Source of the DNA: Isochrysis galbana
Lineage: Eukaryota > Haptophyta > Isochrysidales > Isochrysidaceae
Assembly: GCA_018136815.1 (NCBI GenBank)
Contig: CM030939.1
Span: forward strand, 558,001 to 622,000
DNA: 64,000 bases
Reading direction: 5' to 3'
A model generated the notes under the pieces. The model saw only the letters and a list, made by a program, of their open reading frames with translations. It ran no database searches and was not told the DNA's origin. The position numbers and the translations under genes were made by a program. This document shows, one piece after another, positions 46,041-56,308 of this stretch. The stretch's first letter is position 1. Each line of letters begins with the position of its first letter.

Positions 46041-46529
46041 GCCATGTGTAAGAATGATGGTTGATGTCGTCCGTCATGAGAATCACAATGAACGACATAG
46101 CAACTTTGATGGATTACTTGATGGATGCTAAATGGCAACCCACACAAGCCCGGACGTGCCTTGTCATCGCGCGATTTCGAAATGACGTTGCGGGCTCTCC
46201 TTGGCTCGTGACGTGCTGTGGGATAGGCCACCAAGGGCGATAGAATGTGGCGCCAGTTGCAGTATGGGGTGAAGACGCACATCCTGCAGAAAAATGGACG
46301 GGGAGAACCGCCATTAGGTTTCCCCAAGAGAGGCTTCCTCTCTTGGCTTCCCCCCTTTTGGTACTCCCTTTCCCTTTCCGGGCACCCCCCGCGACTGACG
46401 GTTCATGGTTCCCCATCCTGCCCGCCGTGGAATTCCCCCCACACGCTGACGGTGCGTCACGTCCCGGGACCCACTTCCCCCGTTCTCTTGTGCGGTCCCC
46501 CACATTTCCCTTCCCTTGTTTCTTACTCG
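46041..46529. other. 3' flank of Hsp70, no gene seen
   Basis: Untranslated region and intergenic sequence. Overlapping frames on both strands between 46247 and 46540 lack family features. No terminal repeat or RNA gene was recognised. Confidence 0.4.
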
Positions 46530-46737
46530 CCCACTAAGATTATACTACTACTTGGTTCGTTCATGGGGAGGCACGAGCCCCCCCATAGCCCAGGACGGCT
46601 TCTCTGGCGCTGGCAATGTGTGGCACGCCCGTGTTTTAGTCGAAGAAGGCCACCTAATCAAGTGGGTTCGACGGCGATTCGCCGCCGACCGCATCATACA
46701 TCATCAAGTGAGGAACCTACTTTTATAAGTGGGGGCC
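46530..46737 (+). mobile_element. Fragment of the 0.88-kb retroposon / LINE 5' region
   Basis: CTAAGATTATACTACTACTTGG then TTCATGGGGAGGCACGAGCC resembles the 5' end of the 0.88-kb element. At 46708 CCTACTTTTATAAGTGGG forms another stem with the TTAT loop (CTACTT paired with AAGTGG). It is a partial copy abutting a further LINE 5' end. Confidence 0.5.
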
Positions 46738-47655
46738 AACTAACTTTATAGTTAGACGCGATGGAGCGCGCCGCCGAGCCTCTCCTCTCCTTCGGGCCCC
46801 CCACCGAGGGCGGCCCTTCTGCCCCCATGGACCTGTCGCAGTCGAAGCGACCGCGTCCGCCGTCCGAGGCCGAGCAGGTGTGTGCGACCCCGGTCGCACC
46901 CCGCGGCCCGTGGCTCCGGCCACACCCAGCAAGACAGCCATGCTGGCCCCCCCCATGGGGGGTGGCAGGCTACAGGGCCCACCACACCACCACCACGGAC
47001 ACACAGACGACCCCTCCAAGAGCATGCCTTATGGCAGAGGCCCCTCCCACCCCGGCGACGGTCGCGCTGCCACGGCAGCGCGACCCGAGACCGGGTGGCC
47101 CTCATGGGCACAACATCATGACAACACAACCTGACAACACGAACAGCATACTTCCTTGGGGCCTCAAAGAGGACTGGTCAACAGGAGGCCGGAGGCAGAG
47201 CCCAGCCTCCAAGGAAAAGCGCTACCCTCTCTCCCAATCTCCCACATCCGCGAGACTGACCACGAGCCCGTACGTCCCTACACCACAGGAACCAGACTCA
47301 GAAGATGAGGACACCAACATGGACACAGACGCAACATACGACCTGTCGCTCCAACAAGAGGGCGACTACCCAGACACGCCGATCATAACACGACGGCGTC
47401 TGACAACGGTATTCGAAGAGAATTCAGAAGGTACTACTCCTGGCTGTACTCCCCGAAGAAGTCGCAACGCGAGCCCGAACTCGAACTCACACTATCAGAC
47501 CGGCCCCTCGCCGAACTTGACAAACGCCGCCTAGAAGGGAGAATCTCGGTGGACGAGACCCTCTTAGCCATCCGGAGCATCGGACCTGGCAAGAGCGCGG
47601 GCCCGGATGGGATACCGGCGGAAGTTTACAAGGCACAGGTGGGACTTCAAGTGCC
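46738..47655 (+). mobile_element. LINE fragment: 5' hairpin, ORF1 and start of RT
   Basis: Starts CAACTAACTTTATAGTTAG (stem CTAACT/AGTTAG), then ATGGAGCGCGCC at 46761 opens a 257-codon Pro/Ser-rich frame. From about 47515 another frame reads ELDKRRLEGRISVDETLLAI, then GPGKSAGPDGIPAEVYKAQ. The latter is the conserved N-terminal RT block of LINEs (GKSxGPDGIPxExYK). The central RT is absent, so this is an internally deleted or truncated LINE. Confidence 0.75.
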
Positions 47656-47659
47656 GGCA

Positions 47660-47890
47660 GAATTGATAATATAGAGTCTACGAGATTAGATACACACCGA
47701 GCCAGAACAATGGTGAAATCATAGTCTCCCACCCCCTTCTCTCCAACTCCTGGCCGAAGCAGTGCGCGCGGCCTCCCCGGAACCGGCTTCTCCGCTAAAG
47801 AGGGAACTGGGGAAGGGGGAGGGGGTTGTTAGGGGTAAAGGTTGGGTTGTAGGGAGGTCCACCAGCACACTGCCTCACGCCGCATACGTA
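47660..47890 (+). repeat. Dispersed repeat, copy 1 (inverted partner at 51590)
   Basis: About 170 bp (47720-47885) matches the reverse complement of 51588-51755 at high identity (shared CTCCCACCCCCTTCTCTCC, GGAACTGGGGAAGGGG and AGGGAGGT words). It directly follows the LINE fragment, so it may belong to that LINE's 3' region. Confidence 0.6.
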
Positions 47891-48560
47891 GCGGGGATTT
47901 TTAAGAAGATTTTTTTTTCTCCTCCTTGTTGGAACTGTTTTTTAGCTGCGGTGCGATGTCGGCTGATGGGAGGGCGCGGTCGTGGGCGAGGCGAAGGGAG
48001 GAGGTGAAGGAGAGGCTGGGACGGGCAGTGAGGCGTGAACACCTCCGCCTCCGCTACCATGTGGCTCGTGGAGTGGCTGTGTGTGTGCAGTGAGACTCAA
48101 AGGAATGTTGTGACCAAGTATGGGGCAAACCAGGGACACCCAGGCTCACAAAGGGCTGAGCACGGGGGGCACTGGGGCTGGAGGGAGGCGAGGCACTAGG
48201 GGGGACACCGCCAGCACGAACATGGGGCGACGTGGGGCGAGACAGCTCGCCCAGAGCCCCTGGGAGTGCGGCCATGGGGGCGACTCTCGGGAACTCTGGA
48301 CGAAGACAAGAGAAAGAGCGGGAAACACACGGGACACGGGGGGAGCGCCAACAAGGAAACGAAGGGCGCGCACACACAAGAAAACGAGGGAGGGGGATCG
48401 AGCATGAACAACCCCGACCTAACACATTTGGGAAGAGAGAGGGGAGGGGGGGGTTGGGGAATCCCGATCGGACGGAGGGGACGCGGACGAAACGAAACCA
48501 AAACTCGCAAAGGGGGGAAACCAAGGGAGAGAGGCTCCCTAGGGGAAACCTAAGGGCGGC
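47891..48560. other. Intergenic, no gene seen
   Basis: GC-rich, with overlapping frames on both strands that lack domains. Nothing specific was recognised. Confidence 0.35.
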
Positions 48561-48790
48561 TCTCCCCCTAACCGCGACAACAATTATCGTCTCCGACCGA
48601 CAGTCGTTGAGGCCAGCACGAAGGCCAGTGCAAAGGTTCAAGACCTCGGAGATATCGCGGAGCAAGGCTAATGCATCGATGACACGTGGGCGACCACCTA
48701 GGATCGAATACGGTCTCGCAGCACAGTCAACGCCCGTATACGCCCGTATACGGATACACTTGAGAGTGTGGCGTCGAGCAAGCTTAGGCA
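48560..48790 (-). pseudogene. Possible LINE RT fragment
   Basis: The minus frame reads RVIDALALLRDISEVLNLCTGLR followed by a Ser/Glu-Thr-Ile-Ile segment. This resembles the LINE RT region after the catalytic motif (L..F...TGL..N..KS..I). No catalytic motif is present and the match is short. Confidence 0.3.
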
Positions 48791-48843
48791 TGGTTAGAGT
48801 TGGATGAGCTGGTGAAAGCTGGGAGTAGAAGGGGTGCGGGGCG

Positions 48844-49689
48844 CTATTGCGAGTAATGGCGAGTCCTAGTTAGGACGCTGGCACTCATCGTGCGTGCGTA
48901 CGTGAAATTGCGAGAGCGTGCACCCTTGCGGCCCGGAGGGGGAAGTGGTGCCTGCAAGACCCAGTTTGTCAGTGCACATTGTCGGAACCACATGTGTGGC
49001 TTGTCTAGCCCGACAAAATGCACAACGGAATGCGAGTCTATCTCGCCTCCGTCATACAAAGTGTGATGCTGTGAATGTACTATCTCGACCGCTCTCCATT
49101 TGTGGAAGAAGGTGTTCAGCACGGTCTGATCCGACTGTTTCATTTCGCACACACGGGCGAGCCGCATGTGAGAGAGCCTCAAAAGCAGTCTTGTGACGTT
49201 CATGTCGGGTCGAAAGAAGAGGAAGCCCCCATTGAAGTACTTGCTGCAGGCAGGGGTAGCAACGATTCTCCTAGGGTCGGCAGTGTAACTCAGCATTTCA
49301 CAATTCACGAAGTGAAATGGGGACTTGGCGATGTAAACATCTGTGTCCACGCTGAGCACACGATCATACTCAACTAGGGACCAAGTGAAGAGTTTTCGGA
49401 GCAAAATTTGAAGCTTAACCGCATGATACAGCGGCACACGCTTCGCTGGGAAAGCCGGAAGACGAGACGTGAGTTCTACATCGTAAATCTGCCGTAGCTG
49501 ATGCCCCTGGCTTTCATTTGCTATGCGCGCACGAAGGCCAGGGGTTGATGAGTCATGCACGGTTACTAGCGTCCAATCCGTAGGCAGGAACCGCACATAC
49601 TGGCGCACTGCGCACAAGGATTCGTACTCGTGTTTCACACCCACCACCCACATCACCAGCGCTATGCTCAGGTTGTGGCACAGCGCCAT
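48844..49689 (-). CDS. GT8-family (glycogenin-like) glycosyltransferase
   Basis: An intronless 281-residue frame. Residues 30-60 are an N-terminal alpha/beta nucleotide-sugar binding region. VPLYHAVKLQILLRKLF is followed by the metal-binding DxD in DRVLSVDTDVYI at about residues 108-119. NGGFLFFRPDMNVT and SDQTVLNTFFHKW are the acceptor-side GT8 motifs, and VVHFVGLDKPH near the C-terminus is the HxxGxxKPH motif. This is a retaining UDP-sugar transferase fold that builds glycans or primes polysaccharide. The N-terminus (ALCHNLSIALVMWVVGVK) could be a signal anchor for the Golgi, or the tail of an unseen upstream exon. The frame ends in a basic tail. Substrate cannot be told. Confidence 0.8.
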   Translation of the reverse strand: MALCHNLSIALVMWVVGVKHEYESLCAVRQYVRFLPTDWTLVTVHDSSTPGLRARIANESQGHQLRQIYDVELTSRLPAFPAKRVPLYHAVKLQILLRKLFTWSLVEYDRVLSVDTDVYIAKSPFHFVNCEMLSYTADPRRIVATPACSKYFNGGFLFFRPDMNVTRLLLRLSHMRLARVCEMKQSDQTVLNTFFHKWRAVEIVHSQHHTLYDGGEIDSHSVVHFVGLDKPHMWFRQCALTNWVLQAPLPPPGRKGARSRNFTYARTMSASVLTRTRHYSQ

Positions 49690-49814
49690 GTGAGTACGGC
49701 AAAATGATCAGGGCGATCCGTCTTGCAAGATCTATGGCTGCAAGGGTACGGACGGCAGGGGAACATGAAGTGAGAGAGTGCAGGTGCAGTCTGCTGGCAA
49801 GTAGTGCTCAGCGC

Positions 49815-50813
49815 CTTCCGTTTGGGTGCTGCGATGAGTGGCACCGAATCTAGAGCAACGGATGCTGGCTTCCTCCACAGGCTCCTAGCCTGGGCAACAA
49901 GTTGCCCGAGGGGTTTACTCCGTGGCTGTCAAAGGTGAGGCGTGGTGCAGGAACTCCATTGGTTAGGTGGGAGTGCGTAGGAGTGCGCGGCGCGGGCGAC
50001 TCGATCGCTTGCGTGTACGAGGGGCGCAGTTGCAAAATCTGCAGGCGTGCGGCGGAGTGCAGCCCAAGGGACAAGGGGCATGGGTAGGGAGAGGGGTAGA
50101 ATCAAATGGTCCTTCGTACATGCTTCTTCTTGTCACCCCCCTCGCCAACTGTTCGAGTTTTTGTTTAGTGTTAAGGTGGTTCCTTAGAAATTACGGGAGA
50201 GGTGGGAAATCGGCAGGTGAGCGGGTGCGCGTGCGTCGGCAGCAAGGAGCTCTCCCTCCCCAAGTGAGGCAGTGGCCATGTATGGGATGCCTGCCTTCGA
50301 CGACCCGCTTGGCACCATCACAGGGGAGCTTGATGGGCTCCCCGGCGCGGGTTCTGCGGCCCCGAGCATTCTGCCCCGCTTCTGCTCTTCGTGGAAGTGC
50401 AGCGGGGCCAGCTGCCCACATTGTCAGCGCCTTTGTGCCCGGTCTGCGACTCGGGCAGGAAGAAGAAGGCGACCAAGGCGGTGGCAGCCGCGAGGGAAGC
50501 AGGCAAGAAGCCCGTCTGTACGACGGAGTGGCTGGAGGGAATTGTGCTGCAGGCAGATGGGCCCGTATGGTTCTTTGAGGAAGAGCCATACGCCGCCCCG
50601 TGCTGTGCGGAGAAGACAGGATCGAACTAGCGCTGGTGCACTCGCACAGGCTGCGTGCAAGTGGTCACGCGCACCCAGAAGGGCCACAGGTCTTACCTCG
50701 CGGACTGCGTCGAAAAATTCATCGAGAAACAGTTCGGAGAGTCGCAGGTTGGCTTCTGCGCGCTGAGCAAGGAAAACCCCAACAAAACATACCGTGAGTA
50801 GGCAGACAATGAG
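49815..50813 (+). CDS. Unidentified multi-exon gene, BRCT-like segment
   Basis: Coding-like blocks bounded by splice consensus. They read SLGNKLPEGFTPWLSK/gtgagg (about 49865-49935), MYGMPAFDDPLGTITGELDG (about 50280-50340), CPVCDSGRKKKATKAVAAA... then CTTEWLEGIVLQADGPVWFF (about 50400-50600), and CVQVVTRTQKGHRSYLADC... then ENPNKTYRE and a stop (about 50652-50797). Ala-rich helix then GKKPVCTTEWL resembles the end of a BRCT repeat (gkpVVttxWL), and CPVC may be half of a zinc site. Exon joins are not phase-proven, and alternative frames are open. Function unknown. Confidence 0.35.
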
Positions 50814-51585
50814 GAATGTGTGGACTGTAGAGGGAGCCCGTGTGGGATAAGGTGCATGCGGCGGGGCCGAACAACAATATGACTGGCGTTCCAATGTTTT
50901 AAATGTTGCTTTTACCATCAACATGAGTGAGTTGTGCCTCGCGCGTTCCATACAACGTCGAAATGGGTTTATTTTTGGAAACAGTGCGGTTAGGGGGACT
51001 TAATAGGCATAGTTGCTGGAATAAAAACATTGGAAGTCCTGCCATGTTGTTGCGGAAGGGGTAGGATACCGGCAGGTTCGCTGCCACTCCCGTGTGTGAC
51101 CCATAGTTACACCGACACGGTATAGCCAACACTGGTCATTTGTGAAAAGAAACGGGTGACGGGTGAGTTCGAGCCCACACATCCCAATGCGTCTCATGAA
51201 GTAAGTGTTCTTACTGTTCTTCGCGCACATACACATATTCCGCCTCGTCCGCAACAAGACTATACACAGACGCAACATCAGATTCGGGGTCCGACTCCGC
51301 GCACTCGTGTGTGACCGACGTGTCGCCCTCCTCCGGTGCGGTCGCCGCCCAGCGCCCCGCGAGATCTACGCACTTTCTCTCGCTCGCCCCCCCCCCCCCC
51401 GGTTACGCCCGCCAAGAAATCCTTTGGAACCACCTTAAGTGTTTATCCGCAGTTATTTTGTAGGATGGAGTTTTCTAGTCCGAGGGGTGACGTCATCGGT
51501 AGCGAACCTACGTCATTGGCTTGTCGCGCGAGCTTAGCCCTCAATGAAAAAAAAATCGTCTTAAAATTCTCCGCTTCGTGTACGG
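50814..51585. other. Intergenic, no gene seen
   Basis: Moderate GC, with a C run near 51389-51400 and an A run at 51547-51555. Open frames across 51205-51590 have no recognisable domain and use a C-rich homopolymer in the coding path, so they are not called. Confidence 0.35.
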
Positions 51586-51760
51586 CTTGAGGCAGCGTGC
51601 TAGTGAACCTCCCTACTACCCATCCTTAACCACCGTCAACCCCTTTCCCCTTCCCCAGTTCTCTCTTTAACGGAGATACTGGTTCCGGGGCGACCGCGCG
51701 CTCTGCTTCGGTCAGGAGTTGGAGAGAAGGGGGTGGGAGACTGTGGATTCGTCCACTCAG
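51586..51760 (-). repeat. Dispersed repeat, copy 2
   Basis: Reverse-complement match of 47720-47890, as described for that copy. It lies about 270 bp upstream of another LINE 5' end in the opposite orientation. Confidence 0.6.
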
Positions 51761-52031
51761 TGGCGTGGCTCTTGGTTCTCTTGTTCTCGTAAATTCTTCC
51801 CATCAGTCCGTCAGTGGTGTTCCCCGGTTCACCACGTTAAGGTTCTAAATCCTATCCCTTTCTAGGTTATATTTGGCACGTCTAGCCCTCTTGCTGCCTG
51901 TAAGAGGTCGTCAGAGATTTGTAGGTTAAAGTCTTTGTCTACCGTGTAGAGGGGATTTATCATATTCCTGATGTGCTTGTTGCTCGGGGCGTGCAGCCCC
52001 ACATACTCCCGTTGTTTTTTCAGCCTCTGGA

Positions 52032-52448
52032 AGCCAACTAACTTTATAGTTGGTCGCCATGGAGCGCGCCGCCGCCCCCCACCTCTCCTTCGGGTCCCCC
52101 GCCGCGGGCGCCCCCCCAGCACCCATGGAGCTGTCGCTGGCGAAGCGACCGCGTACACCCGCAGAGGCCGAGCAGGTGAGTGTGACCCCGGTCGCGCCAC
52201 ACGGCCCGTGGCAGCTAAAGGCGGCGAGGATAAACATCCGCCTAGCGAAACAGGGACCGGACGAAAAACTCACGCTAGAGCTGGCTAGAACGCACAAAGA
52301 GATAGCAGACGAGCGGGGGAGAGTCCCGCTCAAGGACATGCCGTTGTACCGGCAACTTTGCCGGGAAGACCTACACTCTAAGGAGTTCTTCGCGCAATTG
52401 AAGCGGATCAGTAGAAATTATATACCTAAACAGACGGGAGGAATGTGA
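52032..52448 (+). mobile_element. LINE 5' end and ORF1 fragment
   Basis: CCAACTAACTTTATAGTTGG at 52033 gives a stem with one G-T pair, followed by GTCGCCATGGAGCGCGCC. The frame from 52059 encodes MERAAAPHLSFGSPAAG... and ends at 52448 with a Lys/Arg/Leu-rich segment (LRISR-like helix, KQTGGM). It is about 75% alike to 46761 over its first 60 codons. It ends just before an AAACCTCGAGTTGCACCCTC repeat. Confidence 0.65.
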
Positions 52449-52499
52449 CAAAAAAAGGAAACCTCGAGTTGCACCCTCTCCCCGGGTGTCTTCCGTACG

Positions 52500-53465
52500 C
52501 TCAGCGCCACAGCTCGAGCGCTCCTGTGCTTCCTTCTTGTGTCTCTCCTGCCCTCGCCTTCGCCTCATACTGTCGCATGTCGCCTGAGGGCACCCGCTTG
52601 TCCTCGGCTCCCTTGTCGCGTGCTTCCCCCATCCCCGGTAGCACGCATCCCATGCCGCTGAAGGGCTGTATCTCACATGTTACATACAGCTGCCCCTCCA
52701 CCTCTACACGCCCTACAGCCACAGCTCCACTCCCTTCACCACAGCGCAAAAACCGCGTCGACGTCAACATAACGAGATGCTCTCGAGTACCCAACTTCCA
52801 ACCGCTACCGGGGGCGCTGCCGACGCTTTCTTGGTCAGCCACTTGGACAGAATGCCCCCTCTGTTGTGATGGTGGTTTGGTTTGGGTTGATGGCTGTGGG
52901 GGTGAGAATGCTTCTCTTGGCCGCTTGCGCGCCGCTCGTGTTCTGTCTGGTCCTCGCGTATCACGCGTGACCGGAGCTTGGTGAGTGTACGATGCTCCAT
53001 ACTGTGTGCTTGGGTCGTGTGCATGCGCACGGATGTCTGCCTGCTAAGGTTTGCAATTGATGCTGCATGCCACCAGACTTGGTGTGATGGTGGTCTGATT
53101 GACCGGCCGGGTCTGCGCCTCGTGCTTTCGCACTCGGTCAGTGCCGCAGCGATGTAGGGGCCCAGCCCGAAGGCTTTTCCTATGGGAGACTGAGCTCTGT
53201 GGCTCTGGGTGTGCATGGGCTTGTCTGTGCTGACTGGGCTGTGCTGGTATTGTGTGCGGTGTTGAGGTGTGCGCTGTCAGTCTGTGTCTGGGGCCGCGGC
53301 TCGGGCCGTGGCTCGCGAGTACCTGGGCTGGCATGGCTTCGGCGGGAGGTCGCTGCGGCTGCAGGGCGTCGGTCATGGCTTGGTCGGCCAGCGCGGTGGG
53401 GAAGGCGGAGAGAGTGGGGGGGAGCGGGGCGCGCTCCATGACCCTATCGTTATAACGATAGTTGA
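52500..53465 (-). mobile_element. LINE 5' part, minus strand, with palindromic hairpin
   Basis: Minus strand: CAACTATCGTTATAACGATAG (53463-53443), GGTC, then ATG at 53439 opening a Pro/Gln/His-rich frame (MERAPLPPTLSAFPTALAD...) to 53044. A second His/Lys-rich frame continues to 52764. It is closely similar to 230-395 at the 5' end. No RT domain remains. Confidence 0.6.
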
Positions 53466-54085
53466 ATTTCAAGGTTGAGGAATATAGGCGTTGCAAAATG
53501 AGCAAGATAACGTAATTTCGTTCGGTAGGGAGCGGATGTTGGGGTATGTTGCCCCGGGGGGCGCGCAATTTTCCCACCGGGCTATTATTTGTCCACATCG
53601 GGGCAGGAGGTAAAAGGGGGTTGGTCGGAGGCCCGGGGTGCCTTGTCCATGAAGGTTTATATACCCACTTCATGGGGGTATTTGTTAAATAAATAATCAA
53701 ACCTAAGGTTGCAGCCTCTCCCTACCGTCTACCGTGAGACACCAGGCCTGTAGCTTGTACACTATTCACTCTCTCACACCTGGGCCAGGACGACATGAAG
53801 CACGATCACCTTGCGCCTCTTGAGGATTTGGCTGATTTCACAAACAGTTCTCTAGGGAGACTAGACGTAGATGGGCCGTGGGGGAAACGATGCTGCAAAC
53901 ATAAGCAGGAGGGACAGTGCGTGGGTGTCATCGCGGACTCTTGCTCATAGCAGGTTCATCTTAGCAAGTCTTGATACGGCCTTCCTCCCGACTCGAACAC
54001 CTCATCGAAGCCCTGCCGTGTAAGGCAAAGCCTCGATGCGAGCTGTTTTGCTTGGCATTGCCGATGCCACACACGAAATGTGCAG
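53466..54085. other. Intergenic region with a dispersed motif
   Basis: Contains AATCAAACCTAAGGTTGCAGCC at 53696, a copy of the palindromic CCAAACCTGAGGTTGC family. No gene is seen. 54000-54085 is the 3' flank of the prenyltransferase gene. Confidence 0.4.
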
Positions 54086-56040
54086 CTAACGAGCGAAGGG
54101 CATCATCAAGTAGGAGCCGTAGAATACCTTCCATAGTTGCATGTAGTAGGAATATACCGCAGCAGCATCGAGTGGATCCACGGACGATAGGCGGACCTGT
54201 GATAGTGAGAGAGCGATAGAGTATCGATGATGGCGCATGAGCAAGCGGGTGCGTTCATATACCTTACAATCTCGTATATGCGCAAATGGCCTGCGGGAAA
54301 CATAACACTAGGCACAATTCACATTAATAAATCTCGCCGCGAAGAAGGCAGCTCCAGCAGCGATGGCCCTGCGAGCCGCGCGTGCCCACAGCCCTTTGGT
54401 CATTGCCACACTTGCAGCAATACTGACAGCGCTACCGACAGCAATTAGAGCAACCGTGAGAAGGCCAACTGCAAACGTGAGCACCTGACATGCAGTGGAA
54501 TGACGGCAAGATCACCAACCAACGCAAGTGAATAACAAGGTGGCATGCAACATGTGGGCCCGCCTACGCCCTCGCACACACCTGTTGTTGACCCGTACGG
54601 ACTGAGAAGGAATTGATGCCGTAGATTCGATCTCCCGCCACGTCAGGGACGTCCTTCACAAGTGCAATGACGATCCCAAATCTTGATGATGAAGAACAAG
54701 CATTGGGATGAAGTTAGTCCCGCTGCAAGAGAGTGCAAGCCGCTAGCTCGTGCTTCGAGTGGTATCGCCGTTCGCATTGCGTAAACACGGCTGCTTGACT
54801 GGTTTGTCAAGTTATAGCAGATGGTTACCGGGACTACGGAAAGGCTCCAATGGAGCCAAACCAAACGGTTGCCTTTGATGGGCTTGCGGCTCTATAGCCT
54901 TTCCTCTTTGGGGAAAGGCACTGGCACTTACAATGTATAGAAGATGGTTGCTCCAATGCAGCGCAATCGTAGATCAGCCTCCACCGGCGGAGCCAGGCCG
55001 CCAGTCATTGCAGACAGGACCGCGCCTACGCCCGCGATGGGTGTGGCAAGTGGTGCTCCAAATCCTGTAGTTGCAGCATGCTGGAAGAAGGCCCAGTTGA
55101 TGAGGCCACCACGAACGGCCATGATGCAAAAAGATGCCATCAGAGGATACCGCTTCAGCCGTACGGGCGGCACAGAATAGGCAGTGCCAAGAAGCGCCGA
55201 GCCAACAAGCACCGATCGTAATGCGGGGGAAGAGAGCGGAGGATGCGCATAACCTAGACCGGCTCCAAGACAGAGGCATGCGATCACAATTGCCCATCCT
55301 TGCTTGAGCGTCATCTCTCCCGATGCAAGAGGCAGTTTTGGTTTGTTGACCTGCAGAACAGGGACAGGCGGAGTGAGACCTGGCCGATTGGTGTGCAGCC
55401 GCAACAGACATTTGAGATTCGGACCATTAAACTGGAGTCGACACAACTACCTCAATGACTTTGTCGCAGTGGAGCCTCAGCGTGCATGTTCGATGATGTG
55501 TGCAGGCCCATCAAATCCACCACTCGGCTCCCCCCGCCCCCATACACCTGCCTTCCGCCCCCGACCCTGACCCTTCCTGCTGACTTATCACCCAACTACC
55601 AGCACTTGCACCTTGTCAATCTCAACGTCAAAGAGCTGGTTGAGCCCTGTGATGTAGATGTTGATGAGCAGCGAGGGCAAGGTAGCATACGATACAAGCG
55701 GCACCAGCACAGAAAGGAGCGTGGCAGCCGGGACGCTGGAAGGCGCGGCGAAGAGTGAGAGAGCAGGAATGCACATGGCCGAGCCTATTAGAGTGTGTGG
55801 GCGCGAGAAGCGCCAGAGAAGCTCAAGGGGACGGAGCGGGCCGCCGTTGGCTTTGGTTGCGGTCACGGACAAAGCCTCATGCGGCTGCTCGAGCTTGTCG
55901 ACGATGCGCTCGGCGCATGCTTGCGGCGAGGGGAGACGAAGGGACGGGAGCGTGCGGGGCGAAAGCCGCGACGAAGGGACGGCCCGAGCCAGTGTGGGCA
56001 GAAGCGCGGCTAGCAGCAGAACCGTCGCGCCGCGCGCCAT
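54086..56040 (-). CDS. Homogentisate prenyltransferase (tocopherol/plastoquinone pathway)
   Basis: Five exons on the minus strand: 56040-55612, 55350-54932, 54681-54582, 54484-54323 and 54196-54086. GT-AG introns join in phase to give about 406 residues. MARGATVLLLAALLPTLARA is a signal peptide, followed by a Ser/Arg/Pro transit-like stretch, the bipartite leader of secondary-plastid proteins. WRFSRPHTLIGSAM opens the UbiA core. NQLFDVEIDK/VNKPKLPLASG is the first prenyl-diphosphate/Mg site, and KDVPDVAGDRIYGINSFSVR the second. The end is QLWKVFYGSYLMMPFAR. These motifs define the HPT/HST branch, which joins phytyl or solanesyl diphosphate to homogentisate in plastid membranes. Which donor is used cannot be decided here. 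Nine or so hydrophobic helices are expected. Confidence 0.9.
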
Positions 56041-56176
56041 TTCTGCGACCGAGCTCAGAGTTACTTGTTCCTTTAGTTTAACCTTAGTGCGGTAGTACGG
56101 GACTGTCGCCAGCCGCCCCTCTCCCTCTCCTCCCGTTTACGTTAGCAAACGGGGCCCATTTCCCACCGTACTCCAT

Positions 56177-56212
<36 letters not shown>

Positions 56213-56308
56213 CAACCCCCCCCCCCCCCCTCTCCCTCTCTCCACTCTCGCCCATCGTTGTCCCTGCGGCGCGTCCTGGCCTGCTCTCAAGGTCCTTTGG
56301 GGGCTCCT
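56041..56308. repeat. Promoter-side G33/C15 homopolymer pair
   Basis: Upstream flank of the prenyltransferase start. A run of about 33 G (56178-56210), TTCAA, and about 15 C (56216-56230) could fold as a long G-C hairpin or G-quadruplex. It could also be a sequencing-sensitive region. Confidence 0.7.

Noticed and set aside
48054-48550. Overlapping long frames on both strands
   Set aside because: GC-rich shadow frames with no domain; only the short RT-like piece at 48560-48790 is kept, at low confidence.
51160-51190. T-arm-like GAGTTCGAGCCCACAC as a tRNA
   Set aside because: No acceptor, D or anticodon stem could be built around it.
51205-51590. Two overlapping Pro/Arg-rich frames
   Set aside because: They run through a C homopolymer in different frames and lack family features.
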